In this document: in pieces, positions 1-8,854 of the stretch
Layout of the letters: the number at the start of each line of letters is the position of its first letter
How positions within the stretch are numbered: the stretch's first letter is position 1
Assembly (NCBI GenBank): GCA_035452965.1
Contig: DAOTCE010000027.1
Span: 1 to 64,000, forward strand
Direction: 5' to 3'
Source of the DNA: Candidatus Paceibacterota bacterium
GTDB lineage: Bacteria; Verrucomicrobiota; Verrucomicrobiia; Limisphaerales; UBA8199
DNA length: 64,000 nucleotides
The notes under the pieces: model-generated
Told to the model about the DNA's origin: nothing
What the model saw: only the letters and a program-made list of their open reading frames with translations
The model's database searches: none
Program-made: the position numbers and the translations under genes

Positions 1-55
1 GCGCGCTTGTTTCGGGTACAAGAGGTCGTGAGTTCGAATCTCACCGCCCCGACCA
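1..55 (+). tRNA. tRNA-Pro(CGG), 3' part, cut by the window edge
   Basis: The first 55 bases fold as the 3' two thirds of a tRNA. The anticodon stem CTTGT/ACAAG encloses the loop TTCGGGT, which puts CGG at the anticodon. The T arm is GTGAG-TTCGAAT-CTCAC, and the acceptor strand CGCCCCG is followed by discriminator A and an encoded CCA ending at 55. The GCGC start and the order of arms match bacterial tRNA-Pro. The acceptor 5' strand and most of the D arm lie outside the window. Confidence 0.93.
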
Positions 56-212
56 CTTTTCCCAGGAGGCCTCGCAGAGGACCCGCGCGAGGATTGCCAT
101 TCCTGTGCCCGCTCAAATGGCGGCGCGATTCCAGCGCCTGCGGCCAGGAAAGCCGGCGCGGCCTCCCACCCGGTTTTGCCATGCGGCGTTCATAGGCTAT
201 AGTTGGGCCGCT

Positions 213-1229
213 ATGTCGAACTCTTTTGGAATACAGCGCCGTCGCAAATTTCTGAAGACAGTCAGCGCCGCCAGCGCGGGGGCGGTCTTCGCCGGCAATG
301 CCCCGGCGACTCTCGCCGCTGCCGCTCCGGCCATCGGGCCTGTGCCGAAGCGCAAGTTCGGACGCCACGAGGAGCTGGTGTCGTCGCTCGCTCTGGGCGG
401 GGCCACGCTGGTCAGGGCGGGTAGCGTCCAGGAAGCCACCCGCATCGTCCATGCCGCGCTCGATATGGGGATCACCTTCCTCGACAATGCCTGGGAGTAC
501 TCCAAAGGGCGCGCCGAGGAATGGATGGGGACAGCCCTGCAAGGGAAGCGTGACAAGGTGTTCCTGATGACCAAGGTCTGCACCCATAACCCGGGACAGG
601 AATCCAAGGACAAGGCCCTCGCGATGCTGGAGGACTCACTGCGGCGGCTGAAGACCGACCACCTGGACCTATGGCAGGTGCACCAGATCCTGACCGACGC
701 GGAGGCCGATTCCATATTCATCCCGGACGGCGTGCTGGGGGCCATCGAGCAGGCGAAGAAGCAAGGCAAGATCCGCTACTGCGGCTTCACTGGCCACGCC
801 AATCCAAAGGTCCATCTGCGCGTGCTGGCGCACAAGTACCCCTTCGATTCCGTGCAAATGCCCTTGTCGGTATTTGACGCTGACGACAATGGCTTCCAGC
901 GGCTCGTTCTGCCCGAAGCCCGCAAGCAGGGCCTGGCCCCGCTCGCGATGAAGACGCTCGGGGGCAATGCCAAACCCATCAAGGACGGCCTGGTCACCGC
1001 CGAGGAATGCCTGCGCTACGCGCTCAGCTTGCCCGTTGCCACCGTCGTCTCAGGCATTGACACCATGGAGTGGCTCCGGACCAACGCGCGGATCGCCTCC
1101 AGCTTCAAGCCGCTCACCCGCGAAGAGATGGCCGCGCTGGAACAACGCTGCTCCTCCAAGAAGCAATACGAATATTATCGCCAGTGGGCCTACCTCGATG
1201 GGAGCCCTCCGAACGCCCTGCCCGCTTAA
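213..1229 (+). CDS. Tat-exported aldo/keto reductase
   Basis: 338 residues. An NAD(P)H-dependent oxidoreductase of the aldo/keto reductase fold, predicted to act outside the cytoplasm; the substrate cannot be told. The start at 213 is chosen because it places a twin-arginine signal (RRRKFLKT, about residues 9-16, then an Ala-rich core) at the N-terminus; the frame is open upstream to 105 but that stretch is not protein-like. The AKR tetrad is visible: Asp in TFLDNAWEYS with the Tyr next to it, Lys in FLMTKV and His in LWQVHQ. The C-terminal part (LPVATVVSGIDTM) fits the barrel end. It follows a tRNA gene and is not obviously in an operon. Tat-signal AKRs are common in Verrucomicrobiota and Planctomycetota. 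Confidence 0.9.
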   Translation: MSNSFGIQRRRKFLKTVSAASAGAVFAGNAPATLAAAAPAIGPVPKRKFGRHEELVSSLALGGATLVRAGSVQEATRIVHAALDMGITFLDNAWEYSKGRAEEWMGTALQGKRDKVFLMTKVCTHNPGQESKDKALAMLEDSLRRLKTDHLDLWQVHQILTDAEADSIFIPDGVLGAIEQAKKQGKIRYCGFTGHANPKVHLRVLAHKYPFDSVQMPLSVFDADDNGFQRLVLPEARKQGLAPLAMKTLGGNAKPIKDGLVTAEECLRYALSLPVATVVSGIDTMEWLRTNARIASSFKPLTREEMAALEQRCSSKKQYEYYRQWAYLDGSPPNALPA

Positions 1230-1846
1230 GCCCGGGCACCGCCGCGCCGCTGGCGGCGCTCGGCCGAAACCGCCTGCTTCCCGGCAACCCACAGCAAGAA
1301 AGCCGGTCCTTCGCTGGTATTGATGGAACAACGTGCTGGCCTGGGAATAAAGCTCCATCGGAAGTGCAATGCCCGCAGCAGAACCCTCTGGCATTTGAAA
1401 CCAGCAATTGCGCGACTTCAGACCTGGCGATTTAGTTTGACCATGCCCTGAATCAGACCCCGGCGCACAAGGGACTCCCGCCGTATCCTCACCGTATCCA
1501 CACCATATCCACACCGTAGGTTCAACTGCGTAACCCATTGATGCCAAACTACTTATGCAAACGGGCCCTCCAAACCCTCTAAATCCAGCGTAAGTACCTT
1601 CGGCACAATGACTTACACCGTTTTCATGAAAAGGACGGCCCCTCCGCTTCCCCGGTCGTCCCACCGGAGCACGCCAAGTGCCACATGAACATCAATTTCG
1701 AAGCGATTTGATTTGACCATGCGGAGATTGGCATGCCCGAGGGGCGGGATCGGAGCGCGCATAACGCGCTCCGCTCCTGAAGGTGATTTCCCTTGCGTCA
1801 AGGCCGGGCGGACAGCCACTGTTCGAGCTTCAACTGCTGGAAAAAC
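1230..1846. other. Non-coding spacer with a dispersed repeat element
   Basis: No convincing gene. A short GC hairpin (GCGCCG/CGGCGC, 1244-1259) lies 15 bases after the reductase stop and could end transcription, though it has no T tract. Element A (1427-1720) fills the middle and is described separately. The 120 bases before the aminotransferase start show nothing clear. Confidence 0.6.
1427..1720. repeat. Intergenic element A: 18-bp direct repeats bounding an 11-bp array
   Basis: The element begins with GCGATTTAGTTTGACCAT (1427-1444) and ends with the near-identical GCGATTTGATTTGACCAT (1703-1720). Just inside the left end, at 1481-1519, a tandem array with exact 11-bp period reads CCGTATCCTCA, CCGTATCCACA, CCATATCCACA, CCGTAGG. 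A second copy with the same layout is at 25796-26121. The first 90 bases and the last 20 align well between copies; the middle is diverged apart from an AAATCCA-CGTAAGT segment. No open frame is shared, so this is a non-coding element, not an insertion sequence. Confidence 0.75.
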
Positions 1847-3136
1847 ATGCATTGCGATTCACCGAAAAACCAGCCTACGCAACCGGCAAACTCGGGCCAT
1901 GCACTGGCGTCCATTGAGGCGATCCGGGGCCAGTTCCCCGCGCTCGCGCGGCGTCACAACGGGAATCCCGTCGCCTACTTTGACGGCCCCGGCGGCACCC
2001 AGGTGCCGCGGATGGTGGTTGAGGCGATGACCGACTACCTGCTCCATCACAATGCCAACACGCACTGGAGCTATCCGACCAGCGCCGAGACCGACGCCGC
2101 CATCGCCTCAGCCCGCCAGGCCCTGGCCGACTTCTTCAACGCCTCGCCGAGCGAGGTCGCGTTCGGCAATAACATGACCACCATCACCTTTCATCTCTCG
2201 CGGGCGCTGGGGCGCCAGTGGGGACCGGGCGATGAGGTGGTCGTGACCGAGCTCGACCACCAGGCCAACGTCGCCCCGTGGCGCGCGCTGGCCAGGGAGC
2301 GCGGCGTAACCATCCGCTCCGTCCCGTTCCACGTGGCGACGGGGGAACTCATCTGGGACGAGTTCGAGCGGACGGTAACGGACAAGACGCGTCTGGTGGC
2401 CATCGGAGCCGCCTCCAACGCGCTCGGGACCGTCTCCCCGGTTTGCGATGCGGCGCGACTGGCCCACAAGCACGGCGCGCTCTGCTGCGTTGATGCGGTC
2501 CATTACGCGGCACACCAGGTCATTGATGTGAAAGCGTTGGAATGCGATTTCCTGGTCTGCTCGCCCTACAAGTTTTACGGCCCCCATGCCGGCGTGCTCT
2601 ACGGCCGGGCCGACGTCATGGCGGCGCTCGATGTGCCCAAGCTCGATCCGGCACCGGATACCATCCCTGACCGCATGGAGACGGGAACGCAGAATCATGA
2701 GGGCATTGTCGGCAGCGGCGCGGCGGTGGAATTTATCGCTTCACTCGCCCCGGGGGCGACCCGGCGCGAAAGACTCGTGCGCGCCATGACGGCCCTCCAC
2801 GCGCGCGGCGACGTGCTGCTCGCCCGGCTCTGGGGCGGCTTGTCAGCGATCCCCGGCGTGCAATGCTACGGCCCCCCGCCGGGACGGCCCCGCACGCCGA
2901 CAGTCTCCTTCGCCGTCGCCGGGATCCCCTCCGCGGAGGTCGCGCGGGCGCTGGCGCGGGAGGGAGTATTCGCCTCCAACGGCAATTTCTACGCCACTAC
3001 CGTGGTGCAGCGGCTGGGGCACACGCGCGACGGGCTGATGCGCGCCGGCTGCGCGAGCTATACAACCGAGCAGGAGCTTGATCGCCTGATCGAGGGGGTG
3101 CACCGCATCGCTGCATCCGGGCGCTCGCCCGGCTAG
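1847..3136 (+). CDS. Class V aminotransferase, cysteine-desulfurase-like (VC1184 type)
   Basis: 429 residues from the ATG at 1847. PLP-dependent fold-type I enzyme. The PLP lysine is K242 in SPYKFYGPHAG, preceded by the Asp/His pair typical of the family (CCVDAVHYAAH). N-terminal YFDGPGGTQVP and the FGNNMT segment fit the cysteine desulfurase-like subfamily typified by VC1184. The flexible-loop cysteine of true IscS/SufS enzymes is not seen: that region reads ASNGNFYATTV. Desulfurase activity is therefore doubtful, and an epimerase, lyase or other PLP reaction is possible. It stands alone between a repeat element and a convergent gene. Confidence 0.85.
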   Translation: MHCDSPKNQPTQPANSGHALASIEAIRGQFPALARRHNGNPVAYFDGPGGTQVPRMVVEAMTDYLLHHNANTHWSYPTSAETDAAIASARQALADFFNASPSEVAFGNNMTTITFHLSRALGRQWGPGDEVVVTELDHQANVAPWRALARERGVTIRSVPFHVATGELIWDEFERTVTDKTRLVAIGAASNALGTVSPVCDAARLAHKHGALCCVDAVHYAAHQVIDVKALECDFLVCSPYKFYGPHAGVLYGRADVMAALDVPKLDPAPDTIPDRMETGTQNHEGIVGSGAAVEFIASLAPGATRRERLVRAMTALHARGDVLLARLWGGLSAIPGVQCYGPPPGRPRTPTVSFAVAGIPSAEVARALAREGVFASNGNFYATTVVQRLGHTRDGLMRAGCASYTTEQELDRLIEGVHRIAASGRSPG

Positions 3137-3178
3137 TCCACGCGCGGTCGCGAGCCGCCACAGGAGCGGTTGCCGAAC

Positions 3179-4204
3179 CTACGGCCTGGCGCAAAGTTGC
3201 CCCGGGGCCTTGCGCGTTATGCCGAAGGCGAAGGCTTGGCCTTCGTGGAAACGCTCGCGCAACTCGAAGTTCTCGAAGGCCACGCCGCCCGGTATGGGGC
3301 GTCGCGACTGCCAGTAGGTGTAACGCGCGTTGACGGCCGCGTGCAAATCGTCGCGGGCAGTGCCGCGCGGCTTCTTCCAATACTGCGTGACCTTGCTGCC
3401 GCCGTAATACCACGCCCGCCGGCCCGGAAAAGGATAGACCGAGGCGGGGTTATCCTCATCGGTGGTTACGGCCACCAGCGCATCACCTGAGCGCGTGCGC
3501 ACGAGCCGATCGAGCGAGTAAATACGATGCGGGGCGAAGCCCTGCCCTCTGTGGTCCGGGTAAAGCTCCAGGCTGCTGACGACTTCGTCCTTGAGCCAAA
3601 GGAGCCGGGTGCGAGCCAGATTGCCCATGGTGGCGGTGAGGATGCAGTACCGCAGCGGCGCGCTGTCGGGCTCAGTGTGAACGGCGAGCTGGACTTCATC
3701 GGGCGAGTCACTGCGCTGCGTGACGACCAGGCGCACGCGGGCGCCGTTGTCGAACGGCTCGACGCGCACGGCAACCTCGAGCTGCTCGATGCCGGGCGCG
3801 GGCCGGGTGACCCTGCCCGGCTCCAGGGCCGGTTGCACGCTCTCGGGAGCGAGGTTGGTGGAACTCACGGCCCAAAGCCGTTTGCCGCGGGTGCGATCCA
3901 GCGCGCTCGGCTCAAGTTCACTGAAGCCCCGCCGGTCCTCCACAATCGGCTCGACCGCGATGAAGTTAACCAACTCGTAGCCGCCGTTGGTGGCAATGGG
4001 ATAACCCACACGAATCAGCCCGCGAGGACCGCCCGACCCCCGAAATCCCCCGGGCGGAATCGCCCAGAGCAATCCACCGCGCACACCCCACATCGGCTGA
4101 TTCGTGTTCAGGCCCGCCCGCACCCAATCCGCCGCCGGGGCATTCCCCGCGGCGGCGGCACCAAACAAAAGCGTGACCGCGCAAAAGGCGCGGCCTGACC
4201 GCAC
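3179..4204 (-). CDS. Secreted protein of unknown function
   Basis: 341 residues, GTG start. The N-terminus has a signal peptide (about residues 1-25, ending NAPAA). The rest is rich in beta-strand-like segments: ATNGGYELVNFIAVEP near residue 75, VAVRVEPFDNGARVRLVV near 145, then a Trp/Tyr-rich end. I do not recognise a named domain. It converges on the aminotransferase with a 42-base gap and is divergent from the arabinose operon, so it may share that control region, but nothing ties its function to sugar use. Confidence 0.75.
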   Translation of the reverse strand: MRSGRAFCAVTLLFGAAAAGNAPAADWVRAGLNTNQPMWGVRGGLLWAIPPGGFRGSGGPRGLIRVGYPIATNGGYELVNFIAVEPIVEDRRGFSELEPSALDRTRGKRLWAVSSTNLAPESVQPALEPGRVTRPAPGIEQLEVAVRVEPFDNGARVRLVVTQRSDSPDEVQLAVHTEPDSAPLRYCILTATMGNLARTRLLWLKDEVVSSLELYPDHRGQGFAPHRIYSLDRLVRTRSGDALVAVTTDEDNPASVYPFPGRRAWYYGGSKVTQYWKKPRGTARDDLHAAVNARYTYWQSRRPIPGGVAFENFELRERFHEGQAFAFGITRKAPGQLCARP

Positions 4205-4316
4205 CAGACGCCTGAGATGTGGTTGGGCGCTCAGAAGTGCAAAGCCTAGCCGCGTTCAGCGCAAATGACAACCGCAGGCCGGCCAAGCCACGAACAGCAG
4301 ACGGTGTCGCTTTCGA

Positions 4317-4396
4317 TTTGACCACAGAGAACCCAAAGAATGCAGAGATGAAGAGGCCAATAACACTCCATGCCCTTTGCGTTCTCTGCGGTCAAA
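4317..4396. repeat. Imperfect inverted repeat of the TTTGACC-CAGAGAAC-CAAAG type
   Basis: Two 22-base arms, 4317-4338 and 4375-4396, pair with two mismatches: TTTGACCaCAGAGAACcCAAAG against the complement of CTTTGcGTTCTCTGcGGTCAAA. They are separated by 36 bases. It lies 47 bases before the ribulokinase start. Sequences of the type ACCGCAGAGAACGCAAAG recur in intergenic DNA of many environmental genomes, so this is likely a dispersed small repeat. Its arms also begin with the CGATTTGACCA string that bounds elements A and B. Confidence 0.7.
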
Positions 4397-4443
4397 CCTA
4401 TTCCCCTTGCCCGGCAGAGCGGCGCCCGCTATTTAGAAGGGCC

Positions 4444-6135
4444 ATGAGCGCTACCCAGTACAGCATCGGCCTCGATTACGGGACCAACTCGGTCCGCACC
4501 CTGATCGTCAACGTCGCCAACGGACGCGAGGTGGCGTCCGCTGTCTGGAACTTCGAGCACGGCTCGCAGGGAGTCATCCTGTCGCGCGACCCGAACCTGG
4601 CGCGGCAGAATCCCGTGGACTACGTCACCGGTGCGCAGATCACCATCAAGAAGGCGCTCGCGCTCGCCAGGCGCTCGGTGCGGGGATTCGCGCCGGACCA
4701 GATTATCGGCATTGGAGTGGATACCACGGGCAGCACACCGATTCCGGTGGACCGCAACGGCCGGCCGCTGGCCTTCGACCGCCGCTTTGCCAAAGACCCC
4801 GCGGCGATGGCCTGGCTGTGGAAGGACCACACCGGGGTGGCCGAGGCGGGAGAGATCACCGCATTGGCGCGCAAGATGCGGCCGCAGTATCTGGCCAAGT
4901 ATGGCGGCACCTACTCCAGCGAGTGGTTCTTCAGCAAGATTCTTCATTGTCTGCGCACGAGCCCCAAGGTGTTCGACGCCGCGCATCTCTGGGTGGAATG
5001 CGCCGATTGGGTGCCCGCAATGCTCACCGGCACCGAGGCGCCCGACCAACTGACCATCGGCGTGTGCGCCGCCGGCCACAAGGGCATGTACAACAACGCC
5101 TGGGGCGGTTACCCGGACGCTGAATTCCTGTCGCAACTGGACCCGAAGCTGGGCCAGTTGCGGTCCCGGCTCCCGTCGAAGGCCCGCACCATTGACTGCA
5201 AGGCGGGCGGGCTGACGGCCGAGTGGGCCGAACGCACCGGCTTGCCCGCGGGCCTGCCCGTGGCCGTCGGGGCGATGGACGCCCACTTGGGCGCCGTCGG
5301 GTCCGGGATTGCACCAGGCGCCATGGTGCAGATCATCGGCACCAGTTCGTGCGATATGCTGGTCGTGCCGCTGGGCAGTAAGCTCGCGGACATCCCCGGA
5401 CTATGCGGCATTGTCCCGGGCAGCATCCTGCCGGGATATTACGGTCTGGAGGCGGGCCAATCGGCCGTAGGCGACATTTACAACTGGTTCGTGAACTATA
5501 TCCAGCCGTGCGGCAGGAAGGCCGGTTCGCATGAGGCGCTCAGCGCGGCGGCGGCCAGGCTGGCGCCCGGCGAGTCGGGTTTGCTGGCGTTGGATTGGAA
5601 CCACGGCAACCGCACGGTGCTGGTGGACCAGCGGCTGACGGGTCTGCTGCTCGGGCAGACGCTCTACACCACGCCGGCCGAGATTTACCGCGCGCTTATC
5701 GAGGCAACGGCGTTCGGCGCGCTGACCATCATCAACCGGCTCGAGGAATACGGGCAGCGGGTCGGGCAGATCGTCAACTGCGGCGGCATTGCCGAGAAAA
5801 ACCCGCTGGTGATGCAGATCTATGCGGATGTGACCGGCCGGCCTTTCAAGATCAGCCGTTCGGCGCAGACCTGCGCGCTGGGCGCCGCCATAGCCGGGGC
5901 GGTGGTGGCCGGCAAAGCGGCGGGCGGCCACACCAATTACGCCGAGGCACAAAAGGCGATGACGGGCCTGAAATCGCGGGTGTTCCAGCCCCACCCGGCC
6001 GCCCATGCTGTTTACAAAGAGCTTTATTCCCTCTACCGGAAAGTGCACGATGCGTTCGGAACAAAACAGGCAACCGGGAACCTGTATCGCGTGATGAAGC
6101 AGTTGATTGAGATCCGCACCCGGGCGCGGAAGTGA
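4444..6135 (+). CDS. araB: Ribulokinase
   Basis: 563 residues, the usual ribulokinase length. Phosphorylates L-ribulose with ATP in the cytoplasm, second step of L-arabinose breakdown. FGGY-family phosphate-1 loop GLDYGTNSVRTL is at residues 9-20; GVDTTGSTP near residue 93 and the C-terminal NCGGIAEKNPLVMQIYAD segment fit AraB. The frame is open back to 4219, but the ATG at 4444 is chosen because the kinase fold begins directly after it and the upstream stretch crosses an inverted repeat. First gene of a five-gene plus-strand arabinose operon. Confidence 0.95.
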   Translation: MSATQYSIGLDYGTNSVRTLIVNVANGREVASAVWNFEHGSQGVILSRDPNLARQNPVDYVTGAQITIKKALALARRSVRGFAPDQIIGIGVDTTGSTPIPVDRNGRPLAFDRRFAKDPAAMAWLWKDHTGVAEAGEITALARKMRPQYLAKYGGTYSSEWFFSKILHCLRTSPKVFDAAHLWVECADWVPAMLTGTEAPDQLTIGVCAAGHKGMYNNAWGGYPDAEFLSQLDPKLGQLRSRLPSKARTIDCKAGGLTAEWAERTGLPAGLPVAVGAMDAHLGAVGSGIAPGAMVQIIGTSSCDMLVVPLGSKLADIPGLCGIVPGSILPGYYGLEAGQSAVGDIYNWFVNYIQPCGRKAGSHEALSAAAARLAPGESGLLALDWNHGNRTVLVDQRLTGLLLGQTLYTTPAEIYRALIEATAFGALTIINRLEEYGQRVGQIVNCGGIAEKNPLVMQIYADVTGRPFKISRSAQTCALGAAIAGAVVAGKAAGGHTNYAEAQKAMTGLKSRVFQPHPAAHAVYKELYSLYRKVHDAFGTKQATGNLYRVMKQLIEIRTRARK

Positions 6136-6155
6136 ACTACGACAGACATAAAACT

Positions 6156-7310
6156 ATGAAGACCAACTATCAATGGTTTGCCCTCCTTACGGCCAGTCTG
6201 GGCGCGGCGGCGCTCCTCGGCTGTGCTGACCTCACGAAGCACGGCCCCTCCAAGGGCCAAATCTCCCAGCAGCCCTTCGGCCAGACGAAGGACGGCGTCC
6301 CCGTGAGCCTCTTTACGCTGCGCAACAACAACGGCATGGAGGCCGGCATTTGCAACTACGGCGGCTTGCTCATCTTCCTCAAGGTGCCCGACCGATCAGG
6401 CCAGCTCGGGGACATCGTTCTCGGCTACGACAAGCTCGAGGATTACATCAAGGACAGCCCTTATTTTGGCGCGCTGATCGGACGCTACGGAAACCGGATT
6501 GCCAAAGGCAAATTCACGCTGAAAGGAAAAGAATACAGTCTGGCGGTCAACAACGGCCCCAACAGCCTGCACGGCGGTCTCAAAGGCTTTGACAAGGTGG
6601 TTTGGGAACCCCGGATCCTGGCCAGTCCCGCAGGGCCGTCGCTGGAGCTTAGATACCTGAGCCCGGATGGCGAGGAAGGCTACCCCGGCAACCTGACCGT
6701 CACCGCGATTTATACCCTGACCAGCGATAACACGCTGAGACTTGAGTTCACCGCCCATACGGACAAGGACACGGTCGTGAACCTCACCGAGCACTCGTAT
6801 TTTAACCTCGCCGGCAAAGGCGACATCCTCAACCACGTGGTGATGATCCCGGCCGACAAGTTCACACCGGTGGACAGCACCCTGATCCCGACGGGCGAAT
6901 TGAAGCCCGTGGACGGCACTCCCTTCGATTTTCGCACGCCTGCCACCATCGGCGCGCGCATCGGCCAGGCTGACGAGCAGCTCAAGTTCGGCGGCGGCTA
7001 CGACCACAACTGGGTCATCAACAAGACGCCGGGCCAGCTCACCCTCATGGCGCGGGTCTCCGAGCCAACCAGCGGCCGGGTCATGGAAGTCTGGTCCACC
7101 GAGCCGGGACTGCAGTTCTACTCGGGCAACTTCCTGGACGGCAAGAACGTGGGCAAGGGCGGCTGGGCCTACAAGTTCCGGAACGGCTTCTGCATGGAGC
7201 CGCAGCATTTCCCCGACTCGCCCAACCAGCCGAATTTCCCGTCCGTGGTGCTCACGCCCGACCAAACTTACCAGCATACCATTGTCTATAAGTTCTCGGT
7301 GCAGAAGTAG
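6156..7310 (+). CDS. galM: Aldose 1-epimerase, predicted lipoprotein
   Basis: 384 residues. Interconverts alpha and beta anomers of aldoses. The N-terminus is a lipoprotein signal with lipobox LLGC about 23 residues in, so the enzyme should be anchored outside the cytoplasm rather than cytosolic. GalM catalytic residues are visible: His in NLTEHSYFNLAG and Glu in FCMEPQHFPDSPN; GALIGRYGNRIAKG is the conserved N-terminal block. A GTG at 6132 overlaps the araB stop and could also start it, but the ATG at 6156 fits the signal peptide better. Its place between araB and araA suggests it presents the right arabinose anomer to the transporter. Confidence 0.93.
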   Translation: MKTNYQWFALLTASLGAAALLGCADLTKHGPSKGQISQQPFGQTKDGVPVSLFTLRNNNGMEAGICNYGGLLIFLKVPDRSGQLGDIVLGYDKLEDYIKDSPYFGALIGRYGNRIAKGKFTLKGKEYSLAVNNGPNSLHGGLKGFDKVVWEPRILASPAGPSLELRYLSPDGEEGYPGNLTVTAIYTLTSDNTLRLEFTAHTDKDTVVNLTEHSYFNLAGKGDILNHVVMIPADKFTPVDSTLIPTGELKPVDGTPFDFRTPATIGARIGQADEQLKFGGGYDHNWVINKTPGQLTLMARVSEPTSGRVMEVWSTEPGLQFYSGNFLDGKNVGKGGWAYKFRNGFCMEPQHFPDSPNQPNFPSVVLTPDQTYQHTIVYKFSVQK

Positions 7311-7333
7311 GGCAGCACCCGAACACGGGCACT

Positions 7334-8851
7334 GTGGCCACGATTGATCTGAAGCAATTCGAGGTCTGGTTCGTCGCAGGCAGCCAGAACCTGTACGGGG
7401 CCGAGGCGCTGAAGAAGGTCGCGGCGAACTCGGCGCAAATCGGCCGGGTGTTTGACACCGCGGCATCCATCCCCGTCCGGGTGGTAGTCCGGCCGGTGGT
7501 GAAGACACCGGCGGAAGCCACCGCCTTATGCCAGGCCGTCAATGCCAGTCCCCACTGCATCGGCCTGATGACATGGTGCCACACCTTCTCCCCGTCGAAG
7601 ATGTGGATCAACGGCCTCAAAGCGCTGCGCAAGCCCCTGCTGCACCTGCATACCCAGCACAACCGCGAGATTCCCTGGTCGTCCATTGACATGGACTTCA
7701 TGAACCTTAACCAGGCGGCGCACGGCGACCGCGAGCACGGCTTCATCATGAGCCGCCTGCGCCTGGAGCGGAAGGTGGTGGCCGGCTACTGGCAGGACGC
7801 GGCCGTGCAGCGGCGCATCGGCGCCTGGTGCCGCGCCGCGGCAGCATGGCACGACTGGCAGGGGGCGAAGTTCTGCCGCTTTGGCAATAACATGCGCGAG
7901 GTCGCCGTAACCGAAGGCGACAAGGTCGCCGCCCAGGTGCAGTTCGGCTACTCGGTCAACGGCTACGAGGTGGGCGACCTCGTCAAATGCGTCAACGCGG
8001 CAACGGACCGGGAGGTGGACCGCCTCATCGCCGAATACGAGAGCCTCTACACAGTGGCTCCCCGGCTCCGCAAGAACGGGGCGCAGCGGCAATCCTTGCG
8101 CGACGCGGCGCGCATCGAGCTGGGCCTGCGCGCGTTCCTGGGCGCCGGCGACTTCAAGGGCTTCACAGACTGCTTCGAAGCGCTGCACGGGCTTGCCCAA
8201 TTGCCCGGCCTGGCCGTGCAGCGGCTGATGGCCGACGGCTGCGGTTTTGGCCCCGAAGGCGACTGGAAGACCTGCGCGCTGGTGCGCGCCATGAAGGTCA
8301 TGGCCGCGGGCCTTAGAGGCGGCACGTCTTTCATGGAGGATTACACCTACCACCTTGACCCGAAACGCAGCCTGGTACTGGGCGCGCACATGCTGGAAAT
8401 CTGCCCGAGCATTGCCAAAGGCCGCCCCTCGCTCGAAGTGCATCCGCTCGGCATCGGCGGCAAGGCCGACCCGGTGCGACTGGTCTTCGACACACCCGCC
8501 GGACCGGGGCTCAACGCGTCCATCATTGACCTGGGCAACCGCTTTCGCTTGCTGGTGAACGAAGTGGAGCTGGTTCCCCCGGACAAGCCGCTGCCCAAAC
8601 TTCCCGTTGCCCGCGCAGTGTGGATGCCCAAGCCCGACCTCCCGACTGCCGCCGCGGCATGGATTCACGCCGGCGGCGCGCACCACACCGGCTTCAGCCA
8701 GGCGGTCACCACGGAAATGATCGAAGACTTCGCCGGCATGGCGGGCATCGAGCTGGTGGTGATTGACGCCGACACCCGGTTGCGCCGGTTCAGGCAGGAG
8801 CTCAGGTGGAACGAGGCCTATTACGGCTTGCACCGCGGTTTCGCTGGTTAG
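7334..8851 (+). CDS. araA: L-arabinose isomerase
   Basis: 505 residues, GTG start, typical length. Converts L-arabinose to L-ribulose with Mn2+. Family blocks: VWFVAGSQNLYG at residues 11-22, GLMTWCHTFSPSKMWI and HTQHNREIPW. The metal and catalytic residues are present: Glu in GDWKTCALVRAM-type context (PEGDWKTC), Glu in TSFMEDYTYH, His in GAHMLEICPS and His in GGAHHTGFS. Lies 23 bases after the epimerase gene and 3 bases before araD, so translational coupling is likely. Confidence 0.97.
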   Translation: MATIDLKQFEVWFVAGSQNLYGAEALKKVAANSAQIGRVFDTAASIPVRVVVRPVVKTPAEATALCQAVNASPHCIGLMTWCHTFSPSKMWINGLKALRKPLLHLHTQHNREIPWSSIDMDFMNLNQAAHGDREHGFIMSRLRLERKVVAGYWQDAAVQRRIGAWCRAAAAWHDWQGAKFCRFGNNMREVAVTEGDKVAAQVQFGYSVNGYEVGDLVKCVNAATDREVDRLIAEYESLYTVAPRLRKNGAQRQSLRDAARIELGLRAFLGAGDFKGFTDCFEALHGLAQLPGLAVQRLMADGCGFGPEGDWKTCALVRAMKVMAAGLRGGTSFMEDYTYHLDPKRSLVLGAHMLEICPSIAKGRPSLEVHPLGIGGKADPVRLVFDTPAGPGLNASIIDLGNRFRLLVNEVELVPPDKPLPKLPVARAVWMPKPDLPTAAAAWIHAGGAHHTGFSQAVTTEMIEDFAGMAGIELVVIDADTRLRRFRQELRWNEAYYGLHRGFAG

Positions 8852-8854
8852 CGC

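Noticed and set aside
1481..1519. Chromosomal origin of replication
   Set aside because: DnaA-box-like units are present but there is no AT-rich unwinding region, no dnaA/dnaN/gyr gene nearby, and similar arrays occur at two other places.
1050..1664. A 204-codon minus-strand frame across the reductase end and spacer
   Set aside because: Overlaps the reductase C-terminus and the repeat element; no protein-like features.
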